Of a stretch of 53,046 nucleotides of DNA, positions 32,779 through 42,954 are shown in pieces. Numbering within the stretch: position 1 is the first letter of the stretch; each line of letters opens with the position of its first letter. The DNA comes from Bacteroidales bacterium (GTDB lineage: Bacteria > Bacteroidota > Bacteroidia > Bacteroidales > UBA12077), in NCBI GenBank assembly GCA_018334675.1, contig JAGXLL010000014.1:4571-57616 (forward strand). Direction: 5' to 3'. Under the pieces are notes generated by a model. It saw nothing but the letters and a program-made list of their open reading frames with translations. It did no database searches and was not told the origin of the DNA. The translations under genes were made by a program, and so were the position numbers.

Positions 32779-34389
32779 ATGGCTTGTATGCTAAAGAAAA
32801 GCAATATTCCCCATACTTTCGTGATCATCTTTTTTATCATCGTGGTAGGTGCTTTGCTTACCTGGTTTATTCCCGGAGGAGAATATGAGCGTGAGGTTGT
32901 AATGGACAACGGGGTGGAGCGGGAAGTGGTAAAAAGCGGATCGTTTGAGTATACCCAGAATGAACCCCAGACCTGGCAGGTTTTTGCTTCGCTTTACCAT
33001 GGCTTCATCTCGAAGAGCAACATCATCGTTTTTATCCTGATGGTTGGCGGGGCTTTTTGGATCATGAACGAGAGCCGGGCCATTGATGTGGGCATATTTT
33101 CTTTTTTGCGTTTCACCAGAAAACTTGAGCGTTTTCGGATCATTAAGATGCTGGGGGTGGATAACATTGTGATTGCCCTGATCATGTTGATGTTTAGCCT
33201 CTTTGGGGCGGTCTTCGGAATGAGTGAGGAAACCATCGCCTTCGTGATCATCTTTGTGCCCCTGGCCATATCCATGGGGTATGATTCCATTGTCGGGGTG
33301 TCGATGTGTTTCGTAGCTGCCGGACTGGGGTTTGCCGGGGCGATGCTCAATCCCTTTACCATTGGCATTGCACAGGGTTTGGCCGATATACCTCTTTTTT
33401 CCGGAATCGAATACCGCTTTTTTACCTGGATCGTGCTTAATATAGCCGGTATCACCTATGTGCTTTTGTATGTAAGAAAACTCAGGAAAGATCCTACCCG
33501 CTCCCCTGTATATGACGATGATGAGCAATGGCGCAACAGCAGCCGCCAGGATGTTGAAAGCATCGGATACAGCCGTCCTGTTTCGGCCTGGATCACCTAC
33601 TTCATCATAGGGGTTGCTTTGGTGGTTTTTTCAGTGAATTATTCCATGACGACCCTGGAGGTCGGTAAGAGTTCATTTCATTTTCCTGCGATTCCTGTTC
33701 TAACAGGCCTCTATGCTATTACTGCATTTGTAGGACTACGAAGGTCCGTTCACTTTTACATTCTCAACCTGCTCTTATATACCATCCTTTTTTTGATCGT
33801 CGGAGTTATGGGTTATGACTGGTATATCATGAAGATCGCCACCCTTTTCCTGGCCATGGGGATCTTTTCGGGCATCGCCTATAATGAGTCGGGCAACAAC
33901 ATTGCCCAACAATTCCTCCAGGGAGTCAAGGATATGATGACCGCCGCCATCGTCGTGGGATTGGCCGGTGGTATTGTTTATCTGCTGGAAGAAGGCAACA
34001 TCATCGATACCCTGCTGCATTACATGGCCGAGGGAATGAAAGATGTGGGTAAGGTCGGTTCGGTAGGTGTGATGTATGTTTTCCAGACCCTTTTGAATAT
34101 CCTGATGCCTTCCGGCTCCGGACAGGCTGCCCTTACTATGCCCATAATGGCTCCTTTCTCCGACCTGATCGGTATCTCCAGGCAAACCGCCGTATTGGTC
34201 TTTCAGTTTGGCGACGGATTCACCAACATGATCACTCCAACCTCGGGCGTGTTGATGGGTGTGCTGGGCATGGCCAAGATACCCTACGACAAATGGTTCC
34301 GCTGGTTCATTCCCTTCCTGGGAATCCTGGTGGTGCTGGGCATCCTCCTGCTGATACCTACCGTGCTGATGGATATTGCCGGGTTTTGA
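32779..34389 (+). CDS. YfcC/DcuC-family membrane transporter
   Basis: A 536-residue inner-membrane carrier with about 12-13 hydrophobic segments. The opening SNIPHTFVIIFFIIVVGALLTW and the segments GMSEETIAFV and NILMPSGSGQAALTMPIM match the YfcC family, related to C4-dicarboxylate (DcuC) and basic amino-acid exchangers. The substrate is uncertain; carboxylates, amino acids or peptides are possible. Start could be the Met at 32779 or three codons later. A terminator follows, shared with the convergent folD. Confidence 0.88.
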   Translation: MACMLKKSNIPHTFVIIFFIIVVGALLTWFIPGGEYEREVVMDNGVEREVVKSGSFEYTQNEPQTWQVFASLYHGFISKSNIIVFILMVGGAFWIMNESRAIDVGIFSFLRFTRKLERFRIIKMLGVDNIVIALIMLMFSLFGAVFGMSEETIAFVIIFVPLAISMGYDSIVGVSMCFVAAGLGFAGAMLNPFTIGIAQGLADIPLFSGIEYRFFTWIVLNIAGITYVLLYVRKLRKDPTRSPVYDDDEQWRNSSRQDVESIGYSRPVSAWITYFIIGVALVVFSVNYSMTTLEVGKSSFHFPAIPVLTGLYAITAFVGLRRSVHFYILNLLLYTILFLIVGVMGYDWYIMKIATLFLAMGIFSGIAYNESGNNIAQQFLQGVKDMMTAAIVVGLAGGIVYLLEEGNIIDTLLHYMAEGMKDVGKVGSVGVMYVFQTLLNILMPSGSGQAALTMPIMAPFSDLIGISRQTAVLVFQFGDGFTNMITPTSGVLMGVLGMAKIPYDKWFRWFIPFLGILVVLGILLLIPTVLMDIAGF

Positions 34390-34443
34390 CAATGATGGAA
34401 TGAGCGGGTTCAGAGTAAGGCTCAGCCTAATTTTATCATTAAA

Positions 34444-34476
34444 AAAGGCCAAACCCTCTCTGAGGATCCGGCCTTT
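34444..34476 (-). terminator. Terminator between YfcC and folD
   Basis: AAAGGCC (34444-34450) pairs with GGCCTTT (34470-34476); on the minus strand a run of T residues follows, so it mainly serves the ffh-folD transcript but can also work for the convergent transporter gene. Confidence 0.65.
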
Positions 34477-34504
34477 AAGTATCTGAAGCTTATGACATTT
34501 GTGT

Positions 34505-35386
34505 TTATCCGTAAATTTTTTTCTGTGAGGCGGCAATGGTGTTTCTCAGCAGCGAGACGATTGTCATGGGACCCACACCGCCAGGTACGGGTGTGATGTA
34601 GCTGCTTTTTTCGCTGACCTCGTCGAATTTCACATCACCTTTGAGTTTCCATCCCGATTTGGTCTTATCGGATTTGATCCGGTGGATGCCCACGTCGACT
34701 ACTACGGCACCTTCTTTCACCATATCGGCCGTAACAAATTCCATCTTGCCCATAGCCACGATCAGGATGTCGGCCTGGCGGGTATAGGATTCCAGATTCT
34801 TTGTACGGCTATGGCACACGGTGACTGTAGTGTTTCCCGGATAAGCTTTTTGAAGCATCAGGTTGGCAATAGGTTTGCCTACTATGTTGCTTCGCCCGAG
34901 TACCACGCAGTTCTTGCCTTCTGTTTCAATGTCGTAGCGTTTAAGCAACTCAAGGATGCCTGCTGGTGTGGCAGACAGGTAAGCCGGCAATCCGATCACC
35001 ATGCGCCCCATGTTGATGGGATGAAAACCATCGACATCCTTTTTGGGATCTATGGATTCAATGACCTTCTGGTCATCAATATGATCGGGCAGGGGCAGCT
35101 GCACGATAAAACCGTCCACCTGATCATTGTTGTTGAGCTCGTTGACTTTTTTTAACAGGTCTTCTTCTGAGATGTCGTCATCCAGGCGCAGTACCTGCGA
35201 TTCCATACCGACCTTGCTGCAAGCTTTTTCCTTGTGAGAGACATAGGTTTCGCTGGCGGGGTCATTGCCTACCAGAACAGCAACCAGGTGGGGGGTCTTA
35301 CCTCCCTGGCTTTTGATTTGTTCTACTTCCTGAGCGATCTCTTCTTTGATCTGCGAAGATATCTTCTTTCCGTCAATAAGTTTCAT
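34505..35386 (-). CDS. folD: Methylenetetrahydrofolate dehydrogenase/cyclohydrolase
   Basis: A 293-residue bifunctional enzyme interconverting methylene-, methenyl- and formyl-tetrahydrofolate. The catalytic-Lys segment [16 protein letters not shown], the PLPDHI and KDVDGFHP motifs, the NADP-binding GRSNIVGKP and the C-terminal [12 protein letters not shown] are all present. The length matches the family. It starts 15 bp after ffh on the same strand, so the two are cotranscribed although functionally unrelated. Confidence 0.96.
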   Translation of the reverse strand: MKLIDGKKISSQIKEEIAQEVEQIKSQGGKTPHLVAVLVGNDPASETYVSHKEKACSKVGMESQVLRLDDDISEEDLLKKVNELNNNDQVDGFIVQLPLPDHIDDQKVIESIDPKKDVDGFHPINMGRMVIGLPAYLSATPAGILELLKRYDIETEGKNCVVLGRSNIVGKPIANLMLQKAYPGNTTVTVCHSRTKNLESYTRQADILIVAMGKMEFVTADMVKEGAVVVDVGIHRIKSDKTKSGWKLKGDVKFDEVSEKSSYITPVPGGVGPMTIVSLLRNTIAASQKKIYG

Positions 35387-35401
35387 ATATTGAGGGTTTG
35401 A

Positions 35402-36745
35402 TTACATGTTGCCGTTCATCTGCTGCATATTCTGCATCATGTTTTTCATGCCACCCTTGCCGTCTTTCATCTTTTTCATCATCTTGCGGGTCTCGGAGAA
35501 CTGCTTGATGAGTTTGTTGACCTCCTGCACGTTGTTACCGCTTCCCTCGGCGATGCGCTTGCGCCGGCTGCCGTTCATCACCTTGGGATTCTTCCGTTCT
35601 TCGGGTGTCATGGAACGGATGATGGCTTCGATGCCCTTGAAGGCGTCGTCGTCCATATCCATGTTGCGCAAGGCCTTTCCCATTCCGGGGATCATAGAAG
35701 CCAGGTCCTTGAAATTTCCCATCTTTTTGATCTGCTGTATCTGCGAAAGGAAATCATCGAAGTCAAATTCATTGGTGGCGATTTTCTTGCTGAGCTTGCG
35801 GGCTTCCTTGTCGTCGTATTGTTCCTGGGCTTTCTCCACCAGCGATACAATATCACCCATTCCCAGGATGCGGTCGGCCATCCGGTCGGGGTGGAAGACA
35901 TCTATGTTCTCCATCTTCTCACCAGTACCGATAAACTTGATGGGTTTATCCACCACGGCGCGAATGGAAAGGGCTGCACCCCCGCGGGTATCACCATCGA
36001 GCTTGGTGAGTATGACGCCCTCATAATCGAGGCGCTCGTTAAACTCTTTGGCGGTGTTCACGGCATCCTGCCCGGTCATGGCATCGACGATGAAAAGGGT
36101 TTCATGCGGTTCAACGGCTTTTTTGATGCCTGCCACCTCGTTCATCATTTGCTCGTCAATAGCCAGTCGTCCGGCCGTGTCGATGATCACCAGGTCCTGG
36201 CCATCTTTTTTGGCTTGTTTGATACCGGACTTGGCGATCTTTACCGGATCCTTCTGGCCATCTTCCGTGTAAACAGGCACCCCGGTCTGTTCTCCAACCA
36301 CCTTCAGCTGATCGATGGCGGCAGGACGGTATACGTCGCCGGCAACCATCAGGGGTTTCTTGTTATGTTTTTTCTTCAGGAATTGAGCCAGCTTACCGGC
36401 AAAAGTGGTTTTCCCCGAACCCTGCAGCCCGGCCAGCAAAATCACGGTGGGATTACCCTGAAGATTCATCTCGGCGGCGGTGCCGCCCATCAGACTGGCC
36501 AGTTCGTCATGAACGATCTTGACCATCAGCTGACCAGGCTTGACGGATTCTACCACTTTCTGCCCCAGGGCCTTTTCCTTAACGGTATCGGTGAAGTTCT
36601 TGGCAATCTTGTAATTGACGTCTGCATCCAGCAGGGCCCTTCTTACATCCTTCAGGGTCTCGGCAATGTTGACCTCCGAGATCCGGCCCTGCCCCTTGAG
36701 CATCTTAAATGACTGTTCCAGACGATCTGATAGACTCTCAAACAT
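35402..36745 (-). CDS. ffh: Signal recognition particle GTPase Ffh
   Basis: A 447-residue protein that, with the 4.5S RNA, delivers nascent membrane proteins to the translocon. N domain (1-90), G domain with GLQGSGKTTFAGK, DTAGRLAIDEQ and TKLDGDTRGG, and a C-terminal M domain that binds RNA and signal peptides; the last 25 residues are very methionine-rich. The start (MFESLSDRLEQSF) is the usual one. An exact -7 box lies 37 bp upstream. Confidence 0.97.
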   Translation of the reverse strand: MFESLSDRLEQSFKMLKGQGRISEVNIAETLKDVRRALLDADVNYKIAKNFTDTVKEKALGQKVVESVKPGQLMVKIVHDELASLMGGTAAEMNLQGNPTVILLAGLQGSGKTTFAGKLAQFLKKKHNKKPLMVAGDVYRPAAIDQLKVVGEQTGVPVYTEDGQKDPVKIAKSGIKQAKKDGQDLVIIDTAGRLAIDEQMMNEVAGIKKAVEPHETLFIVDAMTGQDAVNTAKEFNERLDYEGVILTKLDGDTRGGAALSIRAVVDKPIKFIGTGEKMENIDVFHPDRMADRILGMGDIVSLVEKAQEQYDDKEARKLSKKIATNEFDFDDFLSQIQQIKKMGNFKDLASMIPGMGKALRNMDMDDDAFKGIEAIIRSMTPEERKNPKVMNGSRRKRIAEGSGNNVQEVNKLIKQFSETRKMMKKMKDGKGGMKNMMQNMQQMNGNM

Positions 36746-36781
36746 ATCTTGCGGTTTTCTTTAATAGTTGTGAACGAGCCA

Positions 36782-36789
36782 CAAAATTA
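36782..36789 (-). promoter_or_regulatory. -7 promoter box for ffh-folD
   Basis: Minus strand TAATTTTG, an exact TAnnTTTG match 37 bp upstream of the ffh start codon. Confidence 0.65.
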
Positions 36790-36875
36790 ATAAAAATAAA
36801 TACAATACGACAATCGAATCTACATCGCTTTGCAAGCAACGAGATGGGCTATGCCTGTAGTATAATAGTTTGAAT

Positions 36876-36912
36876 GTTGAACGTTCAACGTTCCGACGTT
36901 CCAACGTTCAAC
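36876..36912. repeat. ACGTTC-rich repeat and palindrome
   Basis: GTTGAACGTTCAAC (36876-36889) is a perfect 14-bp palindrome, followed by further ACGTTC units (GACGTTCC, AACGTTCAAC). Similar wording occurs near 9675-9700. It falls downstream of ridA and upstream of the ffh promoter. Confidence 0.6.
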
Positions 36913-36928
36913 AGGAAACGTTTAAGGC

Positions 36929-37303
36929 TTATTTGGCTGCAATCGTCTCAATCTCAATCTTCGCATTTTTCGGCAGGTTGGCGACCTGGTAGGCTGAGCG
37001 GGCCGGGGGGTCTTGCTGGTAGTATTTGCCGTATACCTCGTTCATCTTTTGGAAGTCCCCGATGTCGGCCAGGAAGATGGTGGATTTGACTACATGGTGG
37101 TAATCATATCCGGCTTCCCGCAGGATCACACCGATGTTTTTCATTACCTGATCGGCTTGCTCCTCTATGCTCTCGGGCATCTCCATTGATTGGGGATCCA
37201 GGGGCAACTGCCCGGAGATGTAAAGGGTCTTGTTTATTTCTACTGCCTGACTGTAGGGCCCGATAGCGGCCGGCGCCTTGGAGGTTTGGATGATCTTTTT
37301 CAT
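36929..37303 (-). CDS. ridA: RidA family imine/enamine deaminase
   Basis: A 124-residue protein that hydrolyses reactive enamines/imines made by PLP enzymes. It has the family opening IQTSKAPAAIGPYSQAV, the GQLPLDP motif and the active-site Arg in PARSAYQVANLP. The start at 37303 gives the canonical length; a longer frame reaching 37381 would overlap the upstream peptidase gene, which ends at 37338. It follows that gene by 34 bp and is probably cotranscribed with it. Confidence 0.93.
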   Translation of the reverse strand: MKKIIQTSKAPAAIGPYSQAVEINKTLYISGQLPLDPQSMEMPESIEEQADQVMKNIGVILREAGYDYHHVVKSTIFLADIGDFQKMNEVYGKYYQQDPPARSAYQVANLPKNAKIEIETIAAK

Positions 37304-37337
37304 GACGGATAATGTTTTGGAATGAGAGAAGTAAAGG

Positions 37338-39371
37338 TTACCAGATCTTTGCCCGTTTGTCTTCCGGGAGGTAAAGCTCATCGTCGGGGGTCACATTGAA
37401 AGCCTGATAGAAAGCGTCTATGTTTACCAGTGGGCCGTTGACACGGTGGAGACCCAGGCTGTGCACATCCTCTTTTGTTCTTCTTAGGATTTCCTCATCG
37501 CGGATGTTTTGTGCCCATACACGGGCCCATGAAAGGAAGAAACGCTGGTCGGGCGTATAACCGTCTATTTTTTCCGGCACTTCCTTGTCGGCAATGGCTT
37601 GATGGAATGCGGTATAGGATATGCTTAATCCGCCCAGATCGGCGATGTTTTCGCCCAGGGTCAGTTCACCATTGGCATGAACCGTATCCAGTACAGTTTT
37701 CTTGTCGTATTGTTTGACCAGTACTTTGGTGCGTTTATTGAATTTTTCGGCATCTTCTTCCGTCCACCAGTTGTTCAGGTTACCCTCCTTGTCGTACTGG
37801 CGGCCCTGGTCGTCGAAGCCGTGGGTCATCTCATGGCCGATCACACCTCCAATGGCCCCGTAGTTAATGGCATCATCGCCTTCCATGTAGAAGAAAGGAG
37901 GCTGAAGGATGCCGGCGGGGAAACAGATCTCGTTCATCGAAGGGGCATAGTAGGCATTGACGGTTTGGGGCGGGAAGAACCATTCATCGGGATCCACCGG
38001 CTTACCGATCTTATTCAGCTGATAATTCCTGTTGAAGCGTCTGCTTTCCATGACATTGTCCAAGAAGGAAGAAGAACCGATCTGCAGGTCGGAGAAATCG
38101 CGCCATTGGTCGGGATAGCCAATCTTCACGTTCATCACCTCGAGTTTCTCCAGGGCCTTACTTTGGGTTTCTTGGCCCATCCATTCCAGGTTTTCAATGC
38201 GCCGGGCAAACGCCTCCTTGAGGTTGTCGACCAGGTTAACCATTCGTTTTTTGGCTTCAGGCGGGAAATGTTCTTCTACGAATTTTTTACCAATGGCGTC
38301 TCCCAGGGCCCGGTTGGTCACATCGAGCACCCTTCTCCATCGGGGTTTCATTTCCTGCTGACCCTGCATGGTCTTGCCATAAAAGGTGAAATGGGCATTG
38401 ACAAAGTCTTCGCTCAGATAGGAAGCTGAGCTGTTCAGCAAATTCCAATGCAAATATGTTTTCCATTGATCTGTAGGTACTTCCTTCAGCATCTGGCTGA
38501 CCTCCTTGAAGAACTCAGGCTGGCGTACATTGATTTCTTCAGGTGTGGCAATATTGAGACCTGCGAAGTAGCCCTCCCAGTTGATATCGGGACACAAATC
38601 CCGTACTTCGCTTAATCCCATTTTATGATAGGTTTTATGCGGGTCTCTTCTTTCCAGGCGGGTCATGGAAGCTTTGGCCAGGCGGGTTTCCATGTCCATG
38701 ATGGTCTGGGCCTTTTCTGAAGCTTTATTTTCATCCTCACCGGACAGGGTAAACAGGGTGGTCACATAATCCTGATAGGCCGAACGGATCTGCTTTGAAC
38801 GCTTATCTTTATTCAGGTAATAATCGCGGTCGGACATACCCAGGCCACCCTGAGCCAGCTGGGCGATGACCATATCGCTGTTCTTGGCATCGGCGCTGGC
38901 ACCTAACCGAAACAGCGAGCCAATGCTGTATTGATGGAAATGGTGGATTTGTTCCAGGATCTGTTCGCGGGTTTGGATATTTTGGATCTGTGTTATCTTA
39001 TCCTGGATAGGCGTGAGTCCTTGCGCCTCTATTTGTTGGGTATCCATTGCGAGGCTGTAAAAATCGCCGATTTTTTGTTCAATGGTTCCCTGCTCGGGGT
39101 TGGCGCGGGCAAAATCCTGCACCAGGTCGCGTACCTTTTTCTTTGTCTCTTTGGCCAACAGGTCAAAAGAACCGAAGCGGCTTTCATCATCGGGCAGGGG
39201 GTGGGCTTCCATCCAGCCATCGTTGGCATAGCGGTAAAAGTTATCGCCCGGATCGATGGAGTCGTTGAGGTAACTCACATCCAGGTCTTGTTTTTCCGGA
39301 TCCTGTCCGCAGGAGCCTATAAGCAGCGGTGTGATCATAGTCAATATAAAAATAATGGGTTTGATTTTCAT
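37338..39371 (-). CDS. M13-family zinc metallopeptidase lipoprotein
   Basis: A 677-residue neprilysin/PepO-type oligopeptidase. The signal peptide ends at a lipobox (LIGSC, Cys20), so it is a lipoprotein of the cell envelope. Catalytic features are NAYYAPSMNE, the Zn-binding HEMTH (GVIGHEMTHGFDDQG, about residues 525-539) with the third ligand in ENIADLGG, and the C-terminal HRVNGPL. Length fits M13 enzymes. It is followed closely by ridA and preceded by a terminator, so it starts a transcript. Confidence 0.93.
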   Translation of the reverse strand: MKIKPIIFILTMITPLLIGSCGQDPEKQDLDVSYLNDSIDPGDNFYRYANDGWMEAHPLPDDESRFGSFDLLAKETKKKVRDLVQDFARANPEQGTIEQKIGDFYSLAMDTQQIEAQGLTPIQDKITQIQNIQTREQILEQIHHFHQYSIGSLFRLGASADAKNSDMVIAQLAQGGLGMSDRDYYLNKDKRSKQIRSAYQDYVTTLFTLSGEDENKASEKAQTIMDMETRLAKASMTRLERRDPHKTYHKMGLSEVRDLCPDINWEGYFAGLNIATPEEINVRQPEFFKEVSQMLKEVPTDQWKTYLHWNLLNSSASYLSEDFVNAHFTFYGKTMQGQQEMKPRWRRVLDVTNRALGDAIGKKFVEEHFPPEAKKRMVNLVDNLKEAFARRIENLEWMGQETQSKALEKLEVMNVKIGYPDQWRDFSDLQIGSSSFLDNVMESRRFNRNYQLNKIGKPVDPDEWFFPPQTVNAYYAPSMNEICFPAGILQPPFFYMEGDDAINYGAIGGVIGHEMTHGFDDQGRQYDKEGNLNNWWTEEDAEKFNKRTKVLVKQYDKKTVLDTVHANGELTLGENIADLGGLSISYTAFHQAIADKEVPEKIDGYTPDQRFFLSWARVWAQNIRDEEILRRTKEDVHSLGLHRVNGPLVNIDAFYQAFNVTPDDELYLPEDKRAKIW

Positions 39372-39410
39372 GGTTGTTGGGTTTTTGTTGAAATGGATTG
39401 GGATGTGATA

Positions 39411-39447
39411 AAAAAAAGCTGTCTAAGTGCATTTGGACAGCTTTTTT
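39411..39447. terminator. Terminator between rocD and the M13 peptidase gene
   Basis: A run of A then AGCTGTC (39411-39423) pairs with GACAGCT and a run of T (39436-39447). It is symmetric, and its minus-strand form ends the rocD transcript. Confidence 0.8.
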
Positions 39448-39478
39448 GGGTGAGCGTTTAATGCGTATTTCAAGAAAT

Positions 39479-40708
39479 TTATTCGAATTCCTTGAATGTC
39501 GCTTTGATCTTATCCATGGCCTCGCGCAGTTGTTCCTCATTGATCACCAATGGAGGTGCAAAGCGGATGATATCGCCGTGGGTGGGTTTGGCCAGGACCC
39601 CGTGCTCTTTCATAGCCACGCAAACATCCCAGGCAGTCTTGCCGTTCTTAGGTTTGATCACCACGGCATTCAACAGGCCTTTGCCCCTTACTTCGGCGAT
39701 CATCTCCGATTGTATGCTTTTGAATTCATCGCGGAATATTTTTCCCAGTCGTTCGGCGTTTTCAGCCAGCTTTTCTTCCTGAACTATTTCAAGGGCGGCA
39801 ATGGCTACCTTGGCTGCAATGGGGTTCCCACCAAAGGTCGATCCATGTTCACCGGGCTGGATGGTGAGCATCACGGGATCGTCTGCCAGCACGGCAGAAA
39901 CAGGATACATACCACCGGAGATGGCTTTGCCCAGGATCAGCACATCGGGGCGAACGCATTCGTGATCGCAAGCCAGCAGTTTACCAGTCCGGGCAATGCC
40001 TGATTGTACCTCATCGGCCATGAACAACACATTGTGCTTCTTACACAAATCGTAGGCTTTCTTGAGATATCCCTCGCCGGGTACGTTGACACCGGCTTCT
40101 CCCTGAATGGGTTCCACCAGAAAACCAGCTACATTGGGATCCTGCAATTCCTTCTCGAGCGCTTCGGTGTCATTGTAAGGAATGGTAACAAAACCGGGGG
40201 TATAGGGGCCATAGTCGGCACGGGCATCGGGATCGATTGACATCGATACGATGGTAACCGTACGGCCATGGAAGTTGTTTTCGCAGACAATGATCTTGGC
40301 CTGGTTCTCAGCAACACCCTTTTTCTTGTATGCCCACTTGCGGCCAAGCTTGATGGCCGTCTCAACGGCTTCGGCACCTGTATTCATGGGCAGCACCTTG
40401 TCATAACCAAAATATTTGGTGACGAATTCTTCATATTCGCCCAAAACGCTGTTGTAAAAAGCACGAGAGGTGAGTGAAAGTTTCTCTGCCTGCTGTTTCA
40501 GCGCGTTCACAATCTTGGGATGGTTGTGTCCTTGATTGAGGGCAGAGTAGGAGGAAAGGAAATCATAATACTGCCTGCCTTCCACATCCCATACGTGGAT
40601 ACCTTCTCCTTTGTCCAATACTACCGGAAGGGGATGATAATTATGAGCCCCGTATTGCTCCTCTCTTTTCATATAATCTTGTGTGGTCATAGAGGTCGTT
40701 GTTGCCAT
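39479..40708 (-). CDS. rocD: Ornithine aminotransferase
   Basis: A 409-residue PLP enzyme moving the delta-amino group of ornithine to 2-oxoglutarate, giving glutamate semialdehyde. PLP lysine is Lys261 ([13 protein letters not shown]), the cofactor Asp lies in [14 protein letters not shown], and the [12 protein letters not shown] motif is near 109-120. The opening ([13 protein letters not shown]) is characteristic of ornithine rather than acetylornithine aminotransferases. It is transcribed alone. Confidence 0.93.
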   Translation of the reverse strand: MATTTSMTTQDYMKREEQYGAHNYHPLPVVLDKGEGIHVWDVEGRQYYDFLSSYSALNQGHNHPKIVNALKQQAEKLSLTSRAFYNSVLGEYEEFVTKYFGYDKVLPMNTGAEAVETAIKLGRKWAYKKKGVAENQAKIIVCENNFHGRTVTIVSMSIDPDARADYGPYTPGFVTIPYNDTEALEKELQDPNVAGFLVEPIQGEAGVNVPGEGYLKKAYDLCKKHNVLFMADEVQSGIARTGKLLACDHECVRPDVLILGKAISGGMYPVSAVLADDPVMLTIQPGEHGSTFGGNPIAAKVAIAALEIVQEEKLAENAERLGKIFRDEFKSIQSEMIAEVRGKGLLNAVVIKPKNGKTAWDVCVAMKEHGVLAKPTHGDIIRFAPPLVINEEQLREAMDKIKATFKEFE

Positions 40709-40907
40709 AGCCCTTATTATTTTATTCGGTTAACATTTTGAATTTTCAGGAAGCACAATCTTAAGCAAAAGTTTTTTGATTGTCAAATGCCCACCAATGA
40801 ATTTTAAGGCTTTTTGGCTATTTTATAACATATTGGAAGAAGGAGGGAGGTGGAAGCTTTTCAGGCAGGTTTTTGGCTGATGTGTTTATGATCTGTTGCA
40901 TAAATGT

Positions 40908-40915
40908 TATCTTTG
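40908..40915 (+). promoter_or_regulatory. -7 promoter box for the DUF4293 gene
   Basis: TATCTTTG, an exact TAnnTTTG match, 14 bp before the ATG at 40930. It lies inside the longer open frame from 40873 and so favours the shorter start. Confidence 0.65.
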
Positions 40916-40929
40916 TAGAAAAAAGCAAG

Positions 40930-41391
40930 ATGATACAAAGAATACAGACCCTCTACCTGTTTGTTTCCTTTATACTGATGTTGATGATGTTCTTCTTCCC
41001 GCTGGCCGAGATCTTGTCTTCTGAAGGTCAGGTATATACTTTCCGGTTTGACGGACTGCACTACATCGACCATCAGAGCGTGTATATACAAACCATTCCT
41101 ACGATCATCCTGCTTTCTGTGATCGTGGCGATCAACTTCATCACCATCTTCCTATATAAACACCGCATCACTCAAATGCGCATCAGCTTTTTCAACATTC
41201 TTTTGATGCTGGGATTCATTGGACTCAGCTACTTTTATGTAAGCGATTTTTCGCAGCGTCTGGAATCGGAGGCAGTGACCTATAAGATCTTTGATGCTTT
41301 TCCCGTTGTGTCGGCTATATTTTCATACCTGGCCATCCGGGCCATTGGAAAGGATGAAGCGCTGATTCGCTCGATCGACAGAATCCGATAA
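40930..41391 (+). CDS. DUF4293 family membrane protein
   Basis: A 153-residue protein with four hydrophobic segments in a short chain, the layout of DUF4293, a Bacteroidetes-restricted family of unknown role. The start MIQRIQTLYLF is the typical family opening, and the C-terminal RAIGKDEALIRSIDRIR is also typical. A -7 box 14 bp upstream implies a nearly leaderless mRNA. It is transcribed alone between rocD and the convergent pyrBI operon. Confidence 0.85.
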   Translation: MIQRIQTLYLFVSFILMLMMFFFPLAEILSSEGQVYTFRFDGLHYIDHQSVYIQTIPTIILLSVIVAINFITIFLYKHRITQMRISFFNILLMLGFIGLSYFYVSDFSQRLESEAVTYKIFDAFPVVSAIFSYLAIRAIGKDEALIRSIDRIR

Positions 41392-41464
41392 GCGATTATA
41401 TGTTGCGTGTTCGTGTTCCACGCTGAATGTTGAGCAAAAGAAGTAGCAGTGGCAGCATGGCTTG

Positions 41465-41935
41465 CTAGAAGACCTCCATGTCTTCCGGATCGGTGATTTT
41501 CTCGCAGTAGTGGCATTTCAGGGCCACCTTTTCTTTATCTTTCGGCTGGACGTAGAACACCGTATTGACCTTGTCGTTGTTGGTGATGCAGTTGGGATTG
41601 CCGCATTTGGCAATGCCGGTGATCTGATCGGGCACCTGAACATCCCTTTTTTCAGTTACCTTAAAGTTCTTAATGATATTCAGCTTGGCATGGGGCGCGA
41701 TCAGTGCGATCTTATTGATGTCTTTATCCTTGAAAAATACTTCCGAAAGTTTGATGATGGCCTTGTAGCCTAGTTTTTTGCTTTCCAGGTTGGTTCCAAA
41801 GGTGATCTGGGTGGTAATGTGCTCCAGACCGAGGATGGAGATGACCTTGAAAAGATGCCTGGCTGGTACATGATCGATCACCGTGCCATTCTTGATGGCG
41901 CTTACCTGAAGTTTTGTTTTGGTGCTGTCTGCCAT
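41465..41935 (-). CDS. pyrI: Aspartate carbamoyltransferase regulatory subunit
   Basis: A 156-residue subunit that carries nucleotide feedback control to PyrB. The N-terminal allosteric domain (VSAIKNGTVIDHVPA) is followed by a Zn domain with Cys ligands in KCGNPNC and KCHYC. It starts 18 bp after pyrB, as the second gene of the operon. Its presence indicates the ATCase is the allosteric, E. coli-like type. Confidence 0.96.
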   Translation of the reverse strand: MADSTKTKLQVSAIKNGTVIDHVPARHLFKVISILGLEHITTQITFGTNLESKKLGYKAIIKLSEVFFKDKDINKIALIAPHAKLNIIKNFKVTEKRDVQVPDQITGIAKCGNPNCITNNDKVNTVFYVQPKDKEKVALKCHYCEKITDPEDMEVF

Positions 41936-41953
41936 TTTCTTGTTTTTTTTGGA

Positions 41954-42862
41954 TTATTGAAGTCCCAGGATGGAGCTCATGATAGCCATCCTTGTAAATA
42001 CTCCGTTAAGAGCCTGAGGAAAATAATATGCCTTGTTGCTGTTGTCCACATCTTCGTTTATCTCATTCACCCTGGGCAGGGGATGCAGAATGCGCAGGTT
42101 GTCCTTGGTACCCTCGAGCATGGTGTTTTCCAGCACATAGGAGTTTTTGGTTTTCTCATACTCCATGGGATCCGAGAACCGTTCCCGCTGGATACGGGTC
42201 ATATAAATGATGTCGGCATCGCTGATGATATCGGAAAAATCCGTGTGCTCGTGGTAATCCAGCTTCTTCTTCTGGAGGAACATCTTATATTCTTCAGGTA
42301 TCCTGAGTTCCGGGGGTGAGACAAAATGGTAGCTGGTTTGGAAATAGGCCATAGCCATCAGCAGGGAATGAACCGTTCGACCATATTTGAGATCGCCCAC
42401 CACGAAAAGGTTCAAGTTTTCCAGGCTGTTCTGGGTCTTTCTTATGGAATACAGATCCAGCATGGTTTGGGTAGGGTGCTGGTTGGCTCCGTCACCGGCG
42501 TTGATCACGGGTACGTCGGCCACCTCGCTGGCATAACGTGCGCTGCCTTCCAGGGGATGGCGCATGACGATCAGATCGCTGTAATTGCTTACGGTCTTGA
42601 TGGTGTCCTTCAAGGATTCCCCTTTCTGAACACTGGAGCTGTCCTTGCTGGCAAAACCTATGACTTTGCCACCAAGGCGGTTGATCGCGCTTTCAAAACT
42701 GAGCCTTGTCCGGGTAGAGGGTTCAAAAAAGAGGGTAGCGATGACCTTACCCTCCAGCAATTTTTGATTGGGATTTTTTTCGAACCCCTCGGCAAGGTCC
42801 AGTGTTCGGATGATGTCCTCTTTCGAGTAATCATTGATTGAGATAAGGCTTTTGTTTTTCAT
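41954..42862 (-). CDS. pyrB: Aspartate carbamoyltransferase catalytic subunit
   Basis: A 302-residue enzyme for the committed step of pyrimidine synthesis (carbamoyl phosphate plus aspartate). The phosphate-binding [14 protein letters not shown], the [11 protein letters not shown] and [16 protein letters not shown] motifs, and the C-terminal [10 protein letters not shown] are intact. The start is set at 42862 ([12 protein letters not shown]); an upstream Met at 42898 adds 12 residues without family support. It is followed by pyrI. A near-match to TAnnTTTG (TAATTTTA) lies about 25 bp upstream. Confidence 0.96.
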   Translation of the reverse strand: MKNKSLISINDYSKEDIIRTLDLAEGFEKNPNQKLLEGKVIATLFFEPSTRTRLSFESAINRLGGKVIGFASKDSSSVQKGESLKDTIKTVSNYSDLIVMRHPLEGSARYASEVADVPVINAGDGANQHPTQTMLDLYSIRKTQNSLENLNLFVVGDLKYGRTVHSLLMAMAYFQTSYHFVSPPELRIPEEYKMFLQKKKLDYHEHTDFSDIISDADIIYMTRIQRERFSDPMEYEKTKNSYVLENTMLEGTKDNLRILHPLPRVNEINEDVDNSNKAYYFPQALNGVFTRMAIMSSILGLQ

Positions 42863-42954
42863 TACGTGCGGTGATTTTTGTAGCATAAAATTAAACACTC
42901 CGGTCCATGAATCGAAATTTTTCCATATATTTTAATAACAATTTATCAAACAAT

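Noticed and set aside
32779-34389. Arginine/ornithine exchange linked to rocD
   Set aside because: The transporter family can move basic amino acids, but rocD is 5 kb away on the other strand with unrelated genes between, so no link is claimed.
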